A stretch of DNA of 64,000 nucleotides, from contig VMRT01000009.1 of the NCBI GenBank assembly GCA_007713455.1, positions 248,001 through 312,000 of the forward strand, written 5' to 3'. Origin of the DNA: Pseudomonas sp. (GTDB lineage: Bacteria > Pseudomonadota > Gammaproteobacteria > Pseudomonadales > Pseudomonadaceae). Under the pieces are notes generated by a model, which made no database searches, was not told the DNA's origin, and worked only from the letters and a program-made list of their open reading frames with translations. This document shows positions 48,914-57,735 of this stretch, one piece after another (within the stretch, counting starts at the first letter, position 1; each line of letters starts with the position of its first letter). Both the position numbers and the translations under genes were made by a program.

Positions 48914-49483
48914 ATGAAAAGCACCGCGCCTAGCTACCTCAAGCATCACTTCCTGATCGCCATGCCGCAGATGGCCGATCCGAACTTTGCCCAGACGCTG
49001 ATCTACCTGATCGAACACGGCGCAGAAGGCGCCATGGGCCTGATCGTCAATCGCCCGAGCGGGCTGAGCCTGGCTGATGTGCTGGAGCAGCTGCGCCCGG
49101 ACGAGCCGATCCCCCCGCTCTGCCAGAGCCTGCCGATATTCTCCGGCGGCCCGGTGCAGACCGATCGCGGCTTCGTTCTGCATTCGCCCGACCAGCAATT
49201 CCAGGCCACCCTCTCCCTCGGCCCGCTGGGCATGTCCACATCGCAGGACGTCCTGTTCGCCATTGCGGACGGCCAGGGGCCTGCTCGGCACTTCGTGGCC
49301 CTAGGTTACGCCGGCTGGGAAGCGGGACAGCTGGAAGCCGAACTGGCCGACAATGCCTGGCTCAGCTGCCCCGCGGATACCGAGATCCTGTTCGACCTAC
49401 CTTATGACCAACGCCTGAACGCCGCGGCAGCATCACTCGGCGTCGACCTGCGCCTGCTCAGCACCCAGGTCGGCCACGCATGA
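48914..49483 (+). CDS. algH: YqgE/AlgH family protein (UPF0301)
   Basis: A 189-residue cytoplasmic protein with the family pattern LKHHFLIAMPQMADPNFAQT, GLIVNRPSGL, FSGGPVQTDRGFVLH and a C-terminal PYDQRLNAAAASLGVD. It was named AlgH in P. aeruginosa for a proposed role in alginate control; its biochemical function is unknown. It overlaps ruvX by 4 bp, a conserved pairing in gammaproteobacteria. Confidence 0.92.
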   Translation: MKSTAPSYLKHHFLIAMPQMADPNFAQTLIYLIEHGAEGAMGLIVNRPSGLSLADVLEQLRPDEPIPPLCQSLPIFSGGPVQTDRGFVLHSPDQQFQATLSLGPLGMSTSQDVLFAIADGQGPARHFVALGYAGWEAGQLEAELADNAWLSCPADTEILFDLPYDQRLNAAAASLGVDLRLLSTQVGHA

Positions 49484-49908
49484 GTGCGCCGCGACTGCTG
49501 CTCGGCTTCGACTACGGCACCAAGCAGATCGGCGTCGCCGTCGGCCAGGCCATTACCGGGCAAGCACGTGAACTCTGCGTACTCAAGGCACAGAACGGCG
49601 TGCCGGACTGGCAACAGATCGAGGCGCTGATGCGCGAATGGCAGCCCGATGCGCTGGTCGTCGGCCTGCCGCTGAACATGGACGGCACGCCCAGCGACAT
49701 GAGTGCCCGGGCGGAAAAGTTCGCCCGCCGACTCAACGGTCGCTTCAACCTGCCGGTGCACACTCACGACGAACGCCTGACCACGTTCGAAGCCAAAGGC
49801 GAGCGTCTGCGCCAGGGCCAGCACGGCGGCTATCGCGATCGCCCGGTGGATGCCCTGGCCGCAGCCCTATTACTGGAAGGCTGGCTGAGCGATCACCCTG
49901 CCGCCTGA
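49480..49908 (+). CDS. ruvX: YqgF/RuvX family RNase H-like nuclease
   Basis: A 142-residue RNase H-fold protein with the catalytic Asp in LLGFDYGTKQIGVAVG, VVGLPLNMDG, the DERLTT Glu/Arg block and the C-terminal Asp in RPVDALAAALLLE. Family members process the 5' end of pre-16S rRNA, and a role in Holliday-junction resolution has also been reported. Its start overlaps algH (ATGA), and pyrR follows 21 bp downstream. Confidence 0.92.
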   Translation: MSAPRLLLGFDYGTKQIGVAVGQAITGQARELCVLKAQNGVPDWQQIEALMREWQPDALVVGLPLNMDGTPSDMSARAEKFARRLNGRFNLPVHTHDERLTTFEAKGERLRQGQHGGYRDRPVDALAAALLLEGWLSDHPAA

Positions 49909-49929
49909 TCAGACCTGTAAGGAGACACA

Positions 49930-50442
49930 ATGATTCTGCCCAATCCCGAACAGCTGCTGCCCGAGATGGTCGCCACACTGAAGCAGCACCTGATTGATCG
50001 CGACATCCAGGAGCCGCGCTTCATCGGTATCCGTACCGGCGGCGTCTGGGTGGCCCAGGCGCTGCTCGCAGCCCGCGCGCAGAACGAACCGCTCGGCATT
50101 CTCGACGTGTCCTTCTATCGCGACGACTTCACCCAGAAGGGCCTGCACCCGCAGGTGCAGCCGTCGGAGCTGCCTTTCGAGATCGAAGGCCAGCACCTGG
50201 TGCTGATCGATGACGTGCTGATGACCGGCCGCACCATCCGCGCCGCGCTCAATGAACTGTTCGACTACGGTCGTCCTGCCAGCGTAACGCTGGTCTGCCT
50301 GCTCGACCTGAACGCGCGTGAGCTGCCGATTCGCCCTGACGTGGTCGGCGCCACCCTGTCGCTGGCGCCCGAGCAGCGCATCAAGCTGATCGGACCGGAG
50401 CCATTGGCCCTAGAACAACAGATGGAAACCAGCGGCTCCTGA
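49930..50442 (+). CDS. pyrR: PyrR bifunctional regulator/uracil phosphoribosyltransferase
   Basis: A 170-residue type I phosphoribosyltransferase with [11 protein letters not shown] and the PRPP loop [18 protein letters not shown]. In Gram-positives PyrR controls pyr attenuation; in pseudomonads it is reported to regulate pyrimidine genes without the classic attenuator. I see no antiterminator/terminator pair between here and pyrB (47 bp). A strong AAGGAG site precedes the start. Confidence 0.93.
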   Translation: MILPNPEQLLPEMVATLKQHLIDRDIQEPRFIGIRTGGVWVAQALLAARAQNEPLGILDVSFYRDDFTQKGLHPQVQPSELPFEIEGQHLVLIDDVLMTGRTIRAALNELFDYGRPASVTLVCLLDLNARELPIRPDVVGATLSLAPEQRIKLIGPEPLALEQQMETSGS

Positions 50443-50489
50443 GCGAGCCGGCAAGTCCGCCCCACAGCCCCGCCAACCGAGATCCTGCG

Positions 50490-51506
50490 ATGACGCCCAC
50501 CGACGCCAAGCGCCCGCTACAGCTGAACGACCAAGGCCAGCTGCGCCATTTTCTCTCCCTCGACGGCCTGCCGCGCGAGTTGCTCACCGAGATCCTGGAC
50601 ACTGCCGATTCATTCCTCGAAGTCGGCGCCCGGGCGGTGAAAAAGGTTCCACTGCTGCGCGGCAAAACCGTCTGCAACGTGTTCTTCGAGAACTCCACAC
50701 GCACCCGCACGACCTTCGAACTGGCGGCGCAGCGGTTGTCGGCAGACGTCATCACGCTCAACGTCTCGACCTCCTCTACGAGCAAGGGCGAGACCCTGAC
50801 CGACACGCTGCGCAACCTGGAAGCCATGGCCGCGGACATGTTCGTGGTGCGCCACGCCGACTCCGGCGCCGCCCATTTCATCGCCGAGCACGTCAGCCCG
50901 GAGGTCGCGGTGATCAATGGCGGCGACGGGCGCCATGCGCACCCGACACAGGGCATGCTCGACATGCTTACCATCCGCCGCCATAAAGGCAGCTTCGAGA
51001 ACCTCTCGGTCGCCATCGTTGGTGACATTCTGCATTCGCGGGTAGCGCGCTCGAACATGCTGGCGCTGAAGACACTGGGCTGCCCGGACATCCGCGTGAT
51101 CGCACCGAAAACCCTGCTGCCCGAGGGCATCGAGCAGTACGGTGTGCGCGTGTTCAACGACATGAACGAGGGGCTGCGCGATGTCGACGTGGTGATCATG
51201 CTGCGCCTGCAGCGCGAGCGCATGCAGGGCGGCCTGCTTCCCAGCGAAGGGGAGTTCTACAAACTCTACGGTCTGAACACCCAGCGTCTCGCACTGGCCA
51301 AGCCCGACGCCATCGTCATGCACCCGGGCCCGATCAACCGCGGCGTGGAGATCGAGTCAGCGGTGGCCGACGGCCCGCAATCGGTGATCCTCAATCAGGT
51401 CACCTATGGCATCGCCATTCGCATGGCCGTGCTGTCCATGGCGATGAGCGGCCAGGCGGCCCAGCGCCAGATCGATTCTGAATCCGTATCCGAGGAGCAG
51501 CAGTGA
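50490..51506 (+). CDS. pyrB: aspartate carbamoyltransferase catalytic chain
   Basis: A 338-residue enzyme making carbamoyl-aspartate. It has an N-terminal extension of about 20 residues, as in pseudomonads, where it binds regulatory nucleotides. Signatures are [16 protein letters not shown] (carbamoyl-phosphate loop), the [10 protein letters not shown] loop, HPTQGMLDM and MHPGPINRG. It forms a dodecamer with the pyrC' product. Its stop overlaps the pyrC' start (TGATG), consistent with equimolar synthesis. Confidence 0.97.
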   Translation: MTPTDAKRPLQLNDQGQLRHFLSLDGLPRELLTEILDTADSFLEVGARAVKKVPLLRGKTVCNVFFENSTRTRTTFELAAQRLSADVITLNVSTSSTSKGETLTDTLRNLEAMAADMFVVRHADSGAAHFIAEHVSPEVAVINGGDGRHAHPTQGMLDMLTIRRHKGSFENLSVAIVGDILHSRVARSNMLALKTLGCPDIRVIAPKTLLPEGIEQYGVRVFNDMNEGLRDVDVVIMLRLQRERMQGGLLPSEGEFYKLYGLNTQRLALAKPDAIVMHPGPINRGVEIESAVADGPQSVILNQVTYGIAIRMAVLSMAMSGQAAQRQIDSESVSEEQQ

Positions 51507-52780
51507 TGGTGGCAACCCGAATCCTCGGCGCACACGTGATCGACCCCGTCAGCGGGCGCAACGAAATCGCCGATATCTACCTGCAGCACAACAAGATCGC
51601 CGCCATCGGCCAGGCGCCAGCCGGCTTCGAAGCACAACAGACAATCGACGCACAGGGTCTGACCGCCGCACCCGGCCTGGTCGATCTTGCGGTAGCCCTG
51701 CGCGAGCCCGGCTACAGCCGCAAAGGCAGCATTGCCAGCGAGACCCTGGCCGCCGCCGCTGGCGGCATCACCAGCCTGTGCTGCCCGCCGCAAACGCGAC
51801 CGGTGCTGGATACCGCGGCAGTGACCGAACTGATCCTCGATCGCGCCCGTGAGTCGGGCCATGCCAAGGTGTTCCCCATCGGCGCGCTAACGCGCAACCT
51901 GGCCGGCGAGCAGCTTTCCGAGCTGGTCGCGTTGCGTGAAGCCGGGTGTGTCGCGTTCGGCAACGGCCTTACCGAATTTGCCAGCAATCGCAACCTGCGC
52001 CGTGCGCTGGAATACGCTGCCACCTTCGATCTGACGGTGATCTTCCACTCCCAGGACCGCGATCTGGCCGAAGGCGGGCTTGCTCACGAAGGAGCCGCCG
52101 CCAGCTTCCTCGGCCTGTCGGGGATTCCGGAGACTGCCGAAACCGTGGCACTGGCGCGCAATCTGCTGTTAGTCGAGCGCTCCGGCGTTCGCGCGCATTT
52201 CGCCCAACTGACCAGCGCCCGTGGCGCGGAAATGATTGCCCAGGCACAGGCTCGCGGCCTCCCGGTGACGGCCGACGTGGCCATGTATCAGCTGATCCTC
52301 ACCGATGAAGCGCTGCACGGTTTCTCCAGCCTGTATCACGTGCAACCGCCACTGCGCAGCGCAGCGGATCGCGATGGCCTGCGTGAGGCGGTGAAGGCGG
52401 GCGTCATCTCGGCGATTTCCAGTCATCACCAGCCACACGAGGCCGATGCCAAACTGGCCCCGTTCGGCGAAACCGAACCGGGCATCAGCAGTGCCGAAAT
52501 TCTGCTGCCACTGGCGCTGACATTGGTGGATGACGGCTTGCTCGACCTGCCAACCCTGCTGGCGCGCCTGACCAGCGGGCCCGCTGCAGCACTACGCCTG
52601 CCGACCAGCACCCTGCAAGCCGGCCAACCTGCGGACCTGGTGCTGTTCGATCAACACAGTTCGACCCTGGTCGGCGAGCGCTGGTATTCCAAAGGTCGTA
52701 ACTGCCCGTTCATGGGCCACTGCCTGCCGGGCGCGGTGCGCTACACCATCGTCGACGGCCACATCAGCTTCGAAGGCTGA
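51506..52780 (+). CDS. pyrC': dihydroorotase-like non-catalytic subunit of aspartate carbamoyltransferase
   Basis: A 424-residue dihydroorotase homologue that has lost its active site. The metal motif HxH before LREPG is replaced (GLVDLAVALREPG has no His), and the catalytic Asp of the DHAPH motif is His in SSHHQPH. In P. putida and P. aeruginosa such pseudo-enzymes are needed to assemble ATCase with PyrB. The ATG at 51506, overlapping the pyrB stop, is preferred over a GTG one codon upstream because GAGGAG lies 8 nt before it. The true dihydroorotase must lie elsewhere. Confidence 0.94.
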   Translation: MVATRILGAHVIDPVSGRNEIADIYLQHNKIAAIGQAPAGFEAQQTIDAQGLTAAPGLVDLAVALREPGYSRKGSIASETLAAAAGGITSLCCPPQTRPVLDTAAVTELILDRARESGHAKVFPIGALTRNLAGEQLSELVALREAGCVAFGNGLTEFASNRNLRRALEYAATFDLTVIFHSQDRDLAEGGLAHEGAAASFLGLSGIPETAETVALARNLLLVERSGVRAHFAQLTSARGAEMIAQAQARGLPVTADVAMYQLILTDEALHGFSSLYHVQPPLRSAADRDGLREAVKAGVISAISSHHQPHEADAKLAPFGETEPGISSAEILLPLALTLVDDGLLDLPTLLARLTSGPAAALRLPTSTLQAGQPADLVLFDQHSSTLVGERWYSKGRNCPFMGHCLPGAVRYTIVDGHISFEG

Positions 52781-52789
52781 TGCGAAATA

Positions 52790-52832
52790 TCTGCGCAGGC
52801 TGGACATCAACACGTCCATGCCTGCCAGATTT
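52790..52832. terminator. possible hairpin between the convergent pyrC' and TM2 genes
   Basis: CAGGCTGGAC and GTCCATGCCTG form an imperfect stem around an 8-nt loop, with AT-rich ends (AAATAT; AGATTTCT). It is a plausible but weak bidirectional terminator in the 77-bp gap. Confidence 0.42.
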
Positions 52833-52857
52833 CTAAAGTGTTTCCTGCCCTACTCGT

Positions 52858-53253
52858 TCAGCTCCGCGCCAGATTTCGCTCGGATATCTGCGAGTTCAGC
52901 GTCCAGAAGTCGTAAAGCACACCGATAAAGAACAAGCCACCGGTGAACAGGTAAAGGATTCCTGTGATCCACTTACCCTGATACATGCGGTGTACGCCGA
53001 ATACGCCGAGAAAGGTCAGCAGTATCCAGCCTACCGTGTAGTCGATGGGCCCCGGCTGGAAGCGCATGTCCGCTTCACGATCCATCGATGGGATCAGAAA
53101 CAGGTCGATGATCCAGCCGACAAAGAACAGGCCGAGGGTAAAGAACCAGATGGTGCCGGTGATGGGCTTGCCGTAGTAGAAGCGGTGGGAGCCTAGAAAA
53201 CCGAATATCCACAGGAGATAGCCGATCAGCGTGCTATGGGTGTTCTGCTGCAT
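52858..53253 (-). CDS. TM2 domain membrane protein
   Basis: A 131-residue protein with two TM2-type units: YLLWIFGFLGSHRFYYGKPITG followed by a hydrophobic pair of segments, then LLTFLGVFGVHRMYQGKWITG with another pair, giving about four membrane segments. The G.HR.Y.G pattern marks the family. The function is unknown. The start at 53253 has a GAGGTTCGG site. It is divergent from the LexA-boxed radical SAM gene, so that operator lies about 100 bp upstream of its start. Confidence 0.86.
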   Translation of the reverse strand: MQQNTHSTLIGYLLWIFGFLGSHRFYYGKPITGTIWFFTLGLFFVGWIIDLFLIPSMDREADMRFQPGPIDYTVGWILLTFLGVFGVHRMYQGKWITGILYLFTGGLFFIGVLYDFWTLNSQISERNLARS

Positions 53254-53354
53254 CCGAACCTCGATGTGCGATTGATGAGTGGCGTCCAGCTTATCCGATA
53301 ATGCGCCTGAACCGCCTCGCCAGACGGACCTTGCCGCCATGCGCAACCATGATA

Positions 53355-53370
53355 CTGTATATGCAAACAG
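53355..53370 (+). promoter_or_regulatory. LexA (SOS) box
   Basis: CTGTATATGCAAACAG fits the CTG-N10-CAG LexA operator with an AT-rich core; flanking bases extend the symmetry (ATACTG...CAGTAT). It ends 16 bp before the radical SAM gene start at 53387, a position where repressor would block transcription. Confidence 0.87.
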
Positions 53371-53386
53371 TATCACGGCCACCAAG

Positions 53387-54598
53387 ATGCAATTGATCGA
53401 CAAACTCAGCGTGCTCGCCGACGCGGCCAAGTACGACGTTTCCTGCGCCAGCAGCGGCGCGCCGAAGCGCAGTTCGAAGGGCAAGAGCGGACTCGGCGCC
53501 ACCAATGGCATGGGCATCTGCCACAGCTTCACGCCGGATGGGCGCTGCGTGGCGCTGCTGAAGATCCTGCTGACCAACTTCTGCCTGTACGACTGCCAGT
53601 ACTGCGTCAATCGCCGCTCCAGCGATGTGCCGCGGGCGCGCTTCAAGCCGGAAGAAGTGGTCAGCCTGACGCTCGACTTCTACCGACGCAATTGCATCAG
53701 CGGTCTGTTCCTCAGCTCCGGCATTATCCGCTCGGCGGACTACACCATGGAACAGCTGGTGCGGGTCGCCAGGCTGCTGCGTGAGGAGCACGAGTTTCGC
53801 GGCTACATCCACCTCAAGACCATTCCCGACGCCGACCCGCTGCTGATCGCCGAAGCCGGCCGCTATGCCGACCGGCTCAGCGTGAACATCGAACTGCCGA
53901 CCGAAACCAGTCTGATCCGCTTGGCACCGGAAAAGCAGGTGGTGACCATCAAACAGGCCATGCACACCATCCACCAGGGCGAAACCGAGGCTAGCGCCGA
54001 GCGGCGGGCGCCGCGCTTCGCACCCGCCGGGCAGAGCACGCAGATGATCGTTGGCGCCGACAACACCGACGACAGCACCATATTGCACACCGCCCAATCG
54101 TTGTACGGCAGCTATCGACTGCGCCGGGTCTACTACTCGGCCTTCAGCCCGATTCCGCACAGCCCCAACACCGTGCCTTTCGCGGCACCACCGCTGATGC
54201 GCGAGCATCGCCTGTATCAGGCCGACTTTCTCATGCGTGGCTACGGCTTCAAGGCCGACGAACTGCTCAGCGGGCCAGGCAACCTCGCGCTGGATATCGA
54301 TCCGAAGCTGGCCTGGGCGCTGGCGCACCGCGACCAGTTTCCGGTGGACCTCAACCGCGCCGAACCGACGATGATCGCCCGCATTCCCGGAATCGGCATG
54401 CTCAGCGCGAAACGCCTGGTGGATCTGCGCCGGCAGAAGCGCATCCGCTTCGAGGATCTGACCCGTCTGCGCTGCTCGCTCGAGAAAGCCAAACCCTTCG
54501 TCATCACTCAGGATTACCGGCCAAGCCTGGCAGGGCGGGAGTCGGCCATGCTGCGCCAGCATCTGCGCGACACGCCCGCACAACTGGCGCTCTGGTAA
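53387..54598 (+). CDS. putative DNA modification/repair radical SAM protein (PA0069-like)
   Basis: A 403-residue predicted radical SAM enzyme. The 4Fe-4S cysteines are C66, C70 and C73 in CLYDCQYC. Conserved blocks before them are KYDVSCASSG and GICHSFTPDGRC, which add further cysteines. A helix-hairpin-helix DNA-binding element lies at about 327-348 (RIPGIGMLSAKRLVDLRR). The family is defined by linkage to uracil-glycosylase-related and DUF4130 proteins; the reaction is unknown. A LexA box just upstream marks it as SOS-induced, as I recall for PA0069 in PAO1. The start at 53387 (MQLIDKLSVLADAAKYD) fits relatives, though it has no clear ribosome site. Its stop overlaps the next gene. Confidence 0.87.
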   Translation: MQLIDKLSVLADAAKYDVSCASSGAPKRSSKGKSGLGATNGMGICHSFTPDGRCVALLKILLTNFCLYDCQYCVNRRSSDVPRARFKPEEVVSLTLDFYRRNCISGLFLSSGIIRSADYTMEQLVRVARLLREEHEFRGYIHLKTIPDADPLLIAEAGRYADRLSVNIELPTETSLIRLAPEKQVVTIKQAMHTIHQGETEASAERRAPRFAPAGQSTQMIVGADNTDDSTILHTAQSLYGSYRLRRVYYSAFSPIPHSPNTVPFAAPPLMREHRLYQADFLMRGYGFKADELLSGPGNLALDIDPKLAWALAHRDQFPVDLNRAEPTMIARIPGIGMLSAKRLVDLRRQKRIRFEDLTRLRCSLEKAKPFVITQDYRPSLAGRESAMLRQHLRDTPAQLALW

Positions 54599-55434
54599 TG
54601 GTCACGGTGCGTTTCGATGGAAGCTTCCAGGAGTGGCGAGTTCGGGCTCGCGCGCTACTGCAGAGCCGCGTCGCGCCACATGAGCTGAACTGGGTCAGCG
54701 ACGATGAATCGACAGGGCTATTCGACGATCCCTCGCCGGCACCTTCAACGGAAGGCGGACCGCGCATTCGCGTCCCCCGACAACTGCTGGACGAACTCGA
54801 AATGGCCGCGCGCTATCGCACCGAGCAGCGCTGGAGCCTGCTGTATCGCGTGCTCTGGCGGGTCAACCAGGGCGATTCGAGTGCGCGAATGGTCGGCGAC
54901 ATCGATGGCAGCGAACTGCATGGGCGCATCAAGGCAGTCCGTCGTGAGGCCCATCATCTGCATGCCTTTCTTCGCTTCAGCCCACTGCAGACCAGTGATG
55001 GACCGCGGCACGTCGCCTGGTTCGAGCCTGCGCACGACATACTGCCCTGGGCGGCGGGACACTTCGCCGAACGGATGGGCGGCAACAGCTGGCTGATCGC
55101 GACGCCGGAAGAAGGGGTTTGCTGGGATGGCCAAGGCATGTACTACATCCGCCCCTGCCCGCCACAGTGGCGGCAGCTGGCGCAGAACGCAGCGGACCCC
55201 GGCGACGAGCTATGGAAGGCGTATTACGAAAGCACGTTCAACCCGGCCCGGCTGAACCGCGGCGTACTGGAGAGCAACCTGCCGGTGCGTTTCTGGAAGA
55301 ATCTACCCGAAGGCATGTTGATCCCGCAGTTGATGAGCCGCGCGCGCGCCGGTGCGCAGCGTGACGGCCAAGCCGAGCGCGTCGCCGCGAGAAGCGGAAA
55401 GCGCATCGGCCGGGTTGCAAAACAGGCCGACTAG
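54598..55434 (+). CDS. DUF4130 (TIGR03915-type) DNA-metabolism protein
   Basis: A 278-residue protein always found with the radical SAM protein above; it starts in a TAATG overlap with it. Visible features: an N-terminal FDGSFQEWRVRARALL block, RREAHHLHAFLRFSP, the FEPAHDILPWAAGHFAERM segment and DELWKAYYESTFNPARLN followed by PVRFWKNLPEG. The last pieces resemble the ending of uracil-DNA-glycosylase superfamily fusions that carry this domain. The function is unknown; SOS-linked DNA repair or modification is inferred. Its end overlaps the convergent pilU stop by 4 bp. Confidence 0.84.
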   Translation: MVTVRFDGSFQEWRVRARALLQSRVAPHELNWVSDDESTGLFDDPSPAPSTEGGPRIRVPRQLLDELEMAARYRTEQRWSLLYRVLWRVNQGDSSARMVGDIDGSELHGRIKAVRREAHHLHAFLRFSPLQTSDGPRHVAWFEPAHDILPWAAGHFAERMGGNSWLIATPEEGVCWDGQGMYYIRPCPPQWRQLAQNAADPGDELWKAYYESTFNPARLNRGVLESNLPVRFWKNLPEGMLIPQLMSRARAGAQRDGQAERVAARSGKRIGRVAKQAD

Positions 55435-56576
55435 CGGAAGCTGCGGCCTGGATCGTCGTCACTGACCTCAAGGCTTAGGCCTTGGGACACGCTGGTCAGA
55501 TGCTCGCCATCGGTTTCCGATCCCAGCTTGATCAGCAGACGCAGGTCGTTGGCCGAATCGGCGTGCAGCAACGCATCTTCGTAGGTGATTTCACCCTGCA
55601 CATAGAGGTTGTACAGCGCCTGGTCGAAGGTCTGCATGCCCAGCTCGGTGGAGCGCTTCATCAGCGACTTGAGCTCATGCACCTCGCCCTTGCGGATCAG
55701 GTCGGCCGCCAGCGGCGTATTGATCAGCACCTCGATCACCGCACGACGCCCCTTGCCGTCAGGCGTCGGCACCAGCTGCTGGGCGACGATGGCCTTGAGG
55801 TTGAGCGACAGATCCATCCACACCTGGTTGTGACGGTCGGGCGGGAAGAAGTTGATGATGCGGTCCAGCGCCTGGTTGGCGTTGTTGGCGTGCAGGGTCG
55901 CCAGGCACAGGTGACCGGTTTCGGCGAAGGCCACGGCGTAGTCCATGGTTTCACGGGTACGGATCTCGCCGATGAGGATCACGTCCGGCGCCTGGCGCAA
56001 GGTGTTCTTCAGCGCCACTTCGAACGAGCTGGTATCGATACCGACCTCGCGCTGGGTGACGATGCAGCTCTGATGCTGGTGGATGAATTCGATCGGGTCT
56101 TCGATGGAGATGATGTGCCCGCTGGAATTCTTGTTGCGGTAGCCGATCATCGAAGCCAGCGAGGTCGACTTGCCGGTACCGGTGGCCCCGACGAACAGCA
56201 CCAGCCCGCGCTTGGTCATCGACAGCTTCTTGAGGATGTCCGGCAGCTTGAGTTCTTCGATGGTCGGAATGTTGGTTTCGATACGCCGCAGCACCATGCC
56301 GGCGAGATTGCGCTGGTAGAACGCACTGACCCGGAAACGGCCGATACCGCGGGCGCTGATGGCGAAGTTGCACTCATGGTTCTCGGTAAACTCGCGGCGC
56401 TGCTGCTCGTTCATAACGCCGTGCACGGTCTCGCGGGTCATTTCCGGCGACATCGCCGTCTTGCTGACCGGCATGATCTTGCCGTTGACCTTCATCGAAG
56501 GCGGCACGCCTGCCGTGATGAACAGATCGGAGCCGCCCTTTTCCACCATCAGGCGCAGAAGTTTCTCGAATTCCAT
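55431..56576 (-). CDS. pilU: type IV pilus retraction ATPase PilU
   Basis: A 381-residue PilT-family hexameric ATPase. Walker A is GATGTGKST, followed by the Asp box region IISIEDPIEF, Walker B-like VILIGEIRTRETM and the His box HLCLATLHANNANQALDR. It is told from PilT by its longer C-terminal extension (to DDDPGRSFR) and its position downstream of pilT. It assists PilT in retraction. It starts 60 bp after pilT. Confidence 0.95.
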   Translation of the reverse strand: MEFEKLLRLMVEKGGSDLFITAGVPPSMKVNGKIMPVSKTAMSPEMTRETVHGVMNEQQRREFTENHECNFAISARGIGRFRVSAFYQRNLAGMVLRRIETNIPTIEELKLPDILKKLSMTKRGLVLFVGATGTGKSTSLASMIGYRNKNSSGHIISIEDPIEFIHQHQSCIVTQREVGIDTSSFEVALKNTLRQAPDVILIGEIRTRETMDYAVAFAETGHLCLATLHANNANQALDRIINFFPPDRHNQVWMDLSLNLKAIVAQQLVPTPDGKGRRAVIEVLINTPLAADLIRKGEVHELKSLMKRSTELGMQTFDQALYNLYVQGEITYEDALLHADSANDLRLLIKLGSETDGEHLTSVSQGLSLEVSDDDPGRSFR

Positions 56577-56636
56577 CGTCGTACTCGCAATCGTGGCAAG
56601 CGCCGCATCGGGCGGCGCCCGGTAGTTGTCAGGCGT

Positions 56637-57671
56637 TTAGAAGTTCTCTGGCTGCTTGGCCTTTTCCTTGGCACTGTCTCGCGAGATCAGCCCTTTGGCG
56701 AGCAGCCCCTTGAGGCACGAGTCGAGGGTCTGCATGCCCAGCGAGCCGCCGGTCTGGATCGAGGAATACATCTGCGCCACCTTGTCCTCGCGAATCAGGT
56801 TACGGATCGCCGGCGTACCGATCATGATCTCGTGGGCCGCGACACGGCCGCCGCCAACCTTCTTCAGCAGGGTCTGCGAGATCACCGCCTGCAGCGATTC
56901 GGAGAGCATCGAGCGGACCATGGACTTTTCTTCGGCCGGGAACACGTCGACCACGCGGTCGATGGTCTTGGCGGCGGAGGTGGTGTGCAGGGTGCCGAAC
57001 ACCAGGTGACCGGTTTCCGCAGCGGTCAGCGCCAGGCGGATGGTTTCCAGGTCGCGCATTTCGCCGACGAGAATGATGTCCGGGTCTTCACGCAGTGCCG
57101 AACGCAGTGCCTCGGAGAAGCCCAGGGTGTCACGATGGACCTCGCGCTGGTTGACCAGGCACTTCTTCGATTCGTGAACGAATTCGATGGGGTCCTCGAT
57201 GGTAAGGATGTGGTGGTACTTGGTGTTGTTCAGGTAATCAAGCATCGCCGCCAGGGTGGTCGACTTGCCCGAGCCGGTCGGTCCGGTGACCAGCACCAGC
57301 CCGCGCGGCACATCGGTAATCTTGCGGAAAACCTCGCCCATCCCCAGGTCTTCCATGGTCAGCACCTTGGAAGGAATGGTCCGGAACACCGCGCCGGAAC
57401 CGCGATTCTGGTTGAACGCGTTGACGCGAAAACGTGCCACGCCCGGCACTTCGAACGAGAAGTCGGTTTCCAGGAATTCCTCGAAATCCTTGCGCTGCTT
57501 GTCGTTCATGATGTCGTAGATCAGCGCATGCACCTGCTTGTGGTCCATGGCCGGCAGGTTGATTCGCCGCACGTCGCCATCGATGCGGATCATCGGCGGC
57601 AGGCCGGCGGAAAGGTGCAAATCCGACGCACCCTGCTTGGCGCTGAAGGCCAGCAGTTCTGTGATATCCAT
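56637..57671 (-). CDS. pilT: type IV pilus retraction ATPase PilT
   Basis: A 344-residue retraction motor. Walker A is GPTGSGKST, the Asp box ILTIEDPIEFVH, Walker B region IILVGEMRDLETI, His box TGHLVFGTLHTTSA, and the AIRNLIRE motif needed for retraction is present. Length equals PAO1 PilT. The start at 57671 (MDITELLAF) has a GGGGAG site. It is divergent from yggS. Together with the pil-chp system it makes twitching motility likely. Confidence 0.97.
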   Translation of the reverse strand: MDITELLAFSAKQGASDLHLSAGLPPMIRIDGDVRRINLPAMDHKQVHALIYDIMNDKQRKDFEEFLETDFSFEVPGVARFRVNAFNQNRGSGAVFRTIPSKVLTMEDLGMGEVFRKITDVPRGLVLVTGPTGSGKSTTLAAMLDYLNNTKYHHILTIEDPIEFVHESKKCLVNQREVHRDTLGFSEALRSALREDPDIILVGEMRDLETIRLALTAAETGHLVFGTLHTTSAAKTIDRVVDVFPAEEKSMVRSMLSESLQAVISQTLLKKVGGGRVAAHEIMIGTPAIRNLIREDKVAQMYSSIQTGGSLGMQTLDSCLKGLLAKGLISRDSAKEKAKQPENF

Positions 57672-57735
57672 GGGACTCCCCAATTACAAGCAAGCAGGTA
57701 GAATGCCGCGCAGACCCAAGGCGGCGGCGCAAGTA

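Noticed and set aside
55482..57701. A 739-codon open frame antisense to pilU and pilT.
   Set aside because: Both sense genes are unmistakable ATPases with all motifs; the antisense translation is repetitive and has no recognisable domain.
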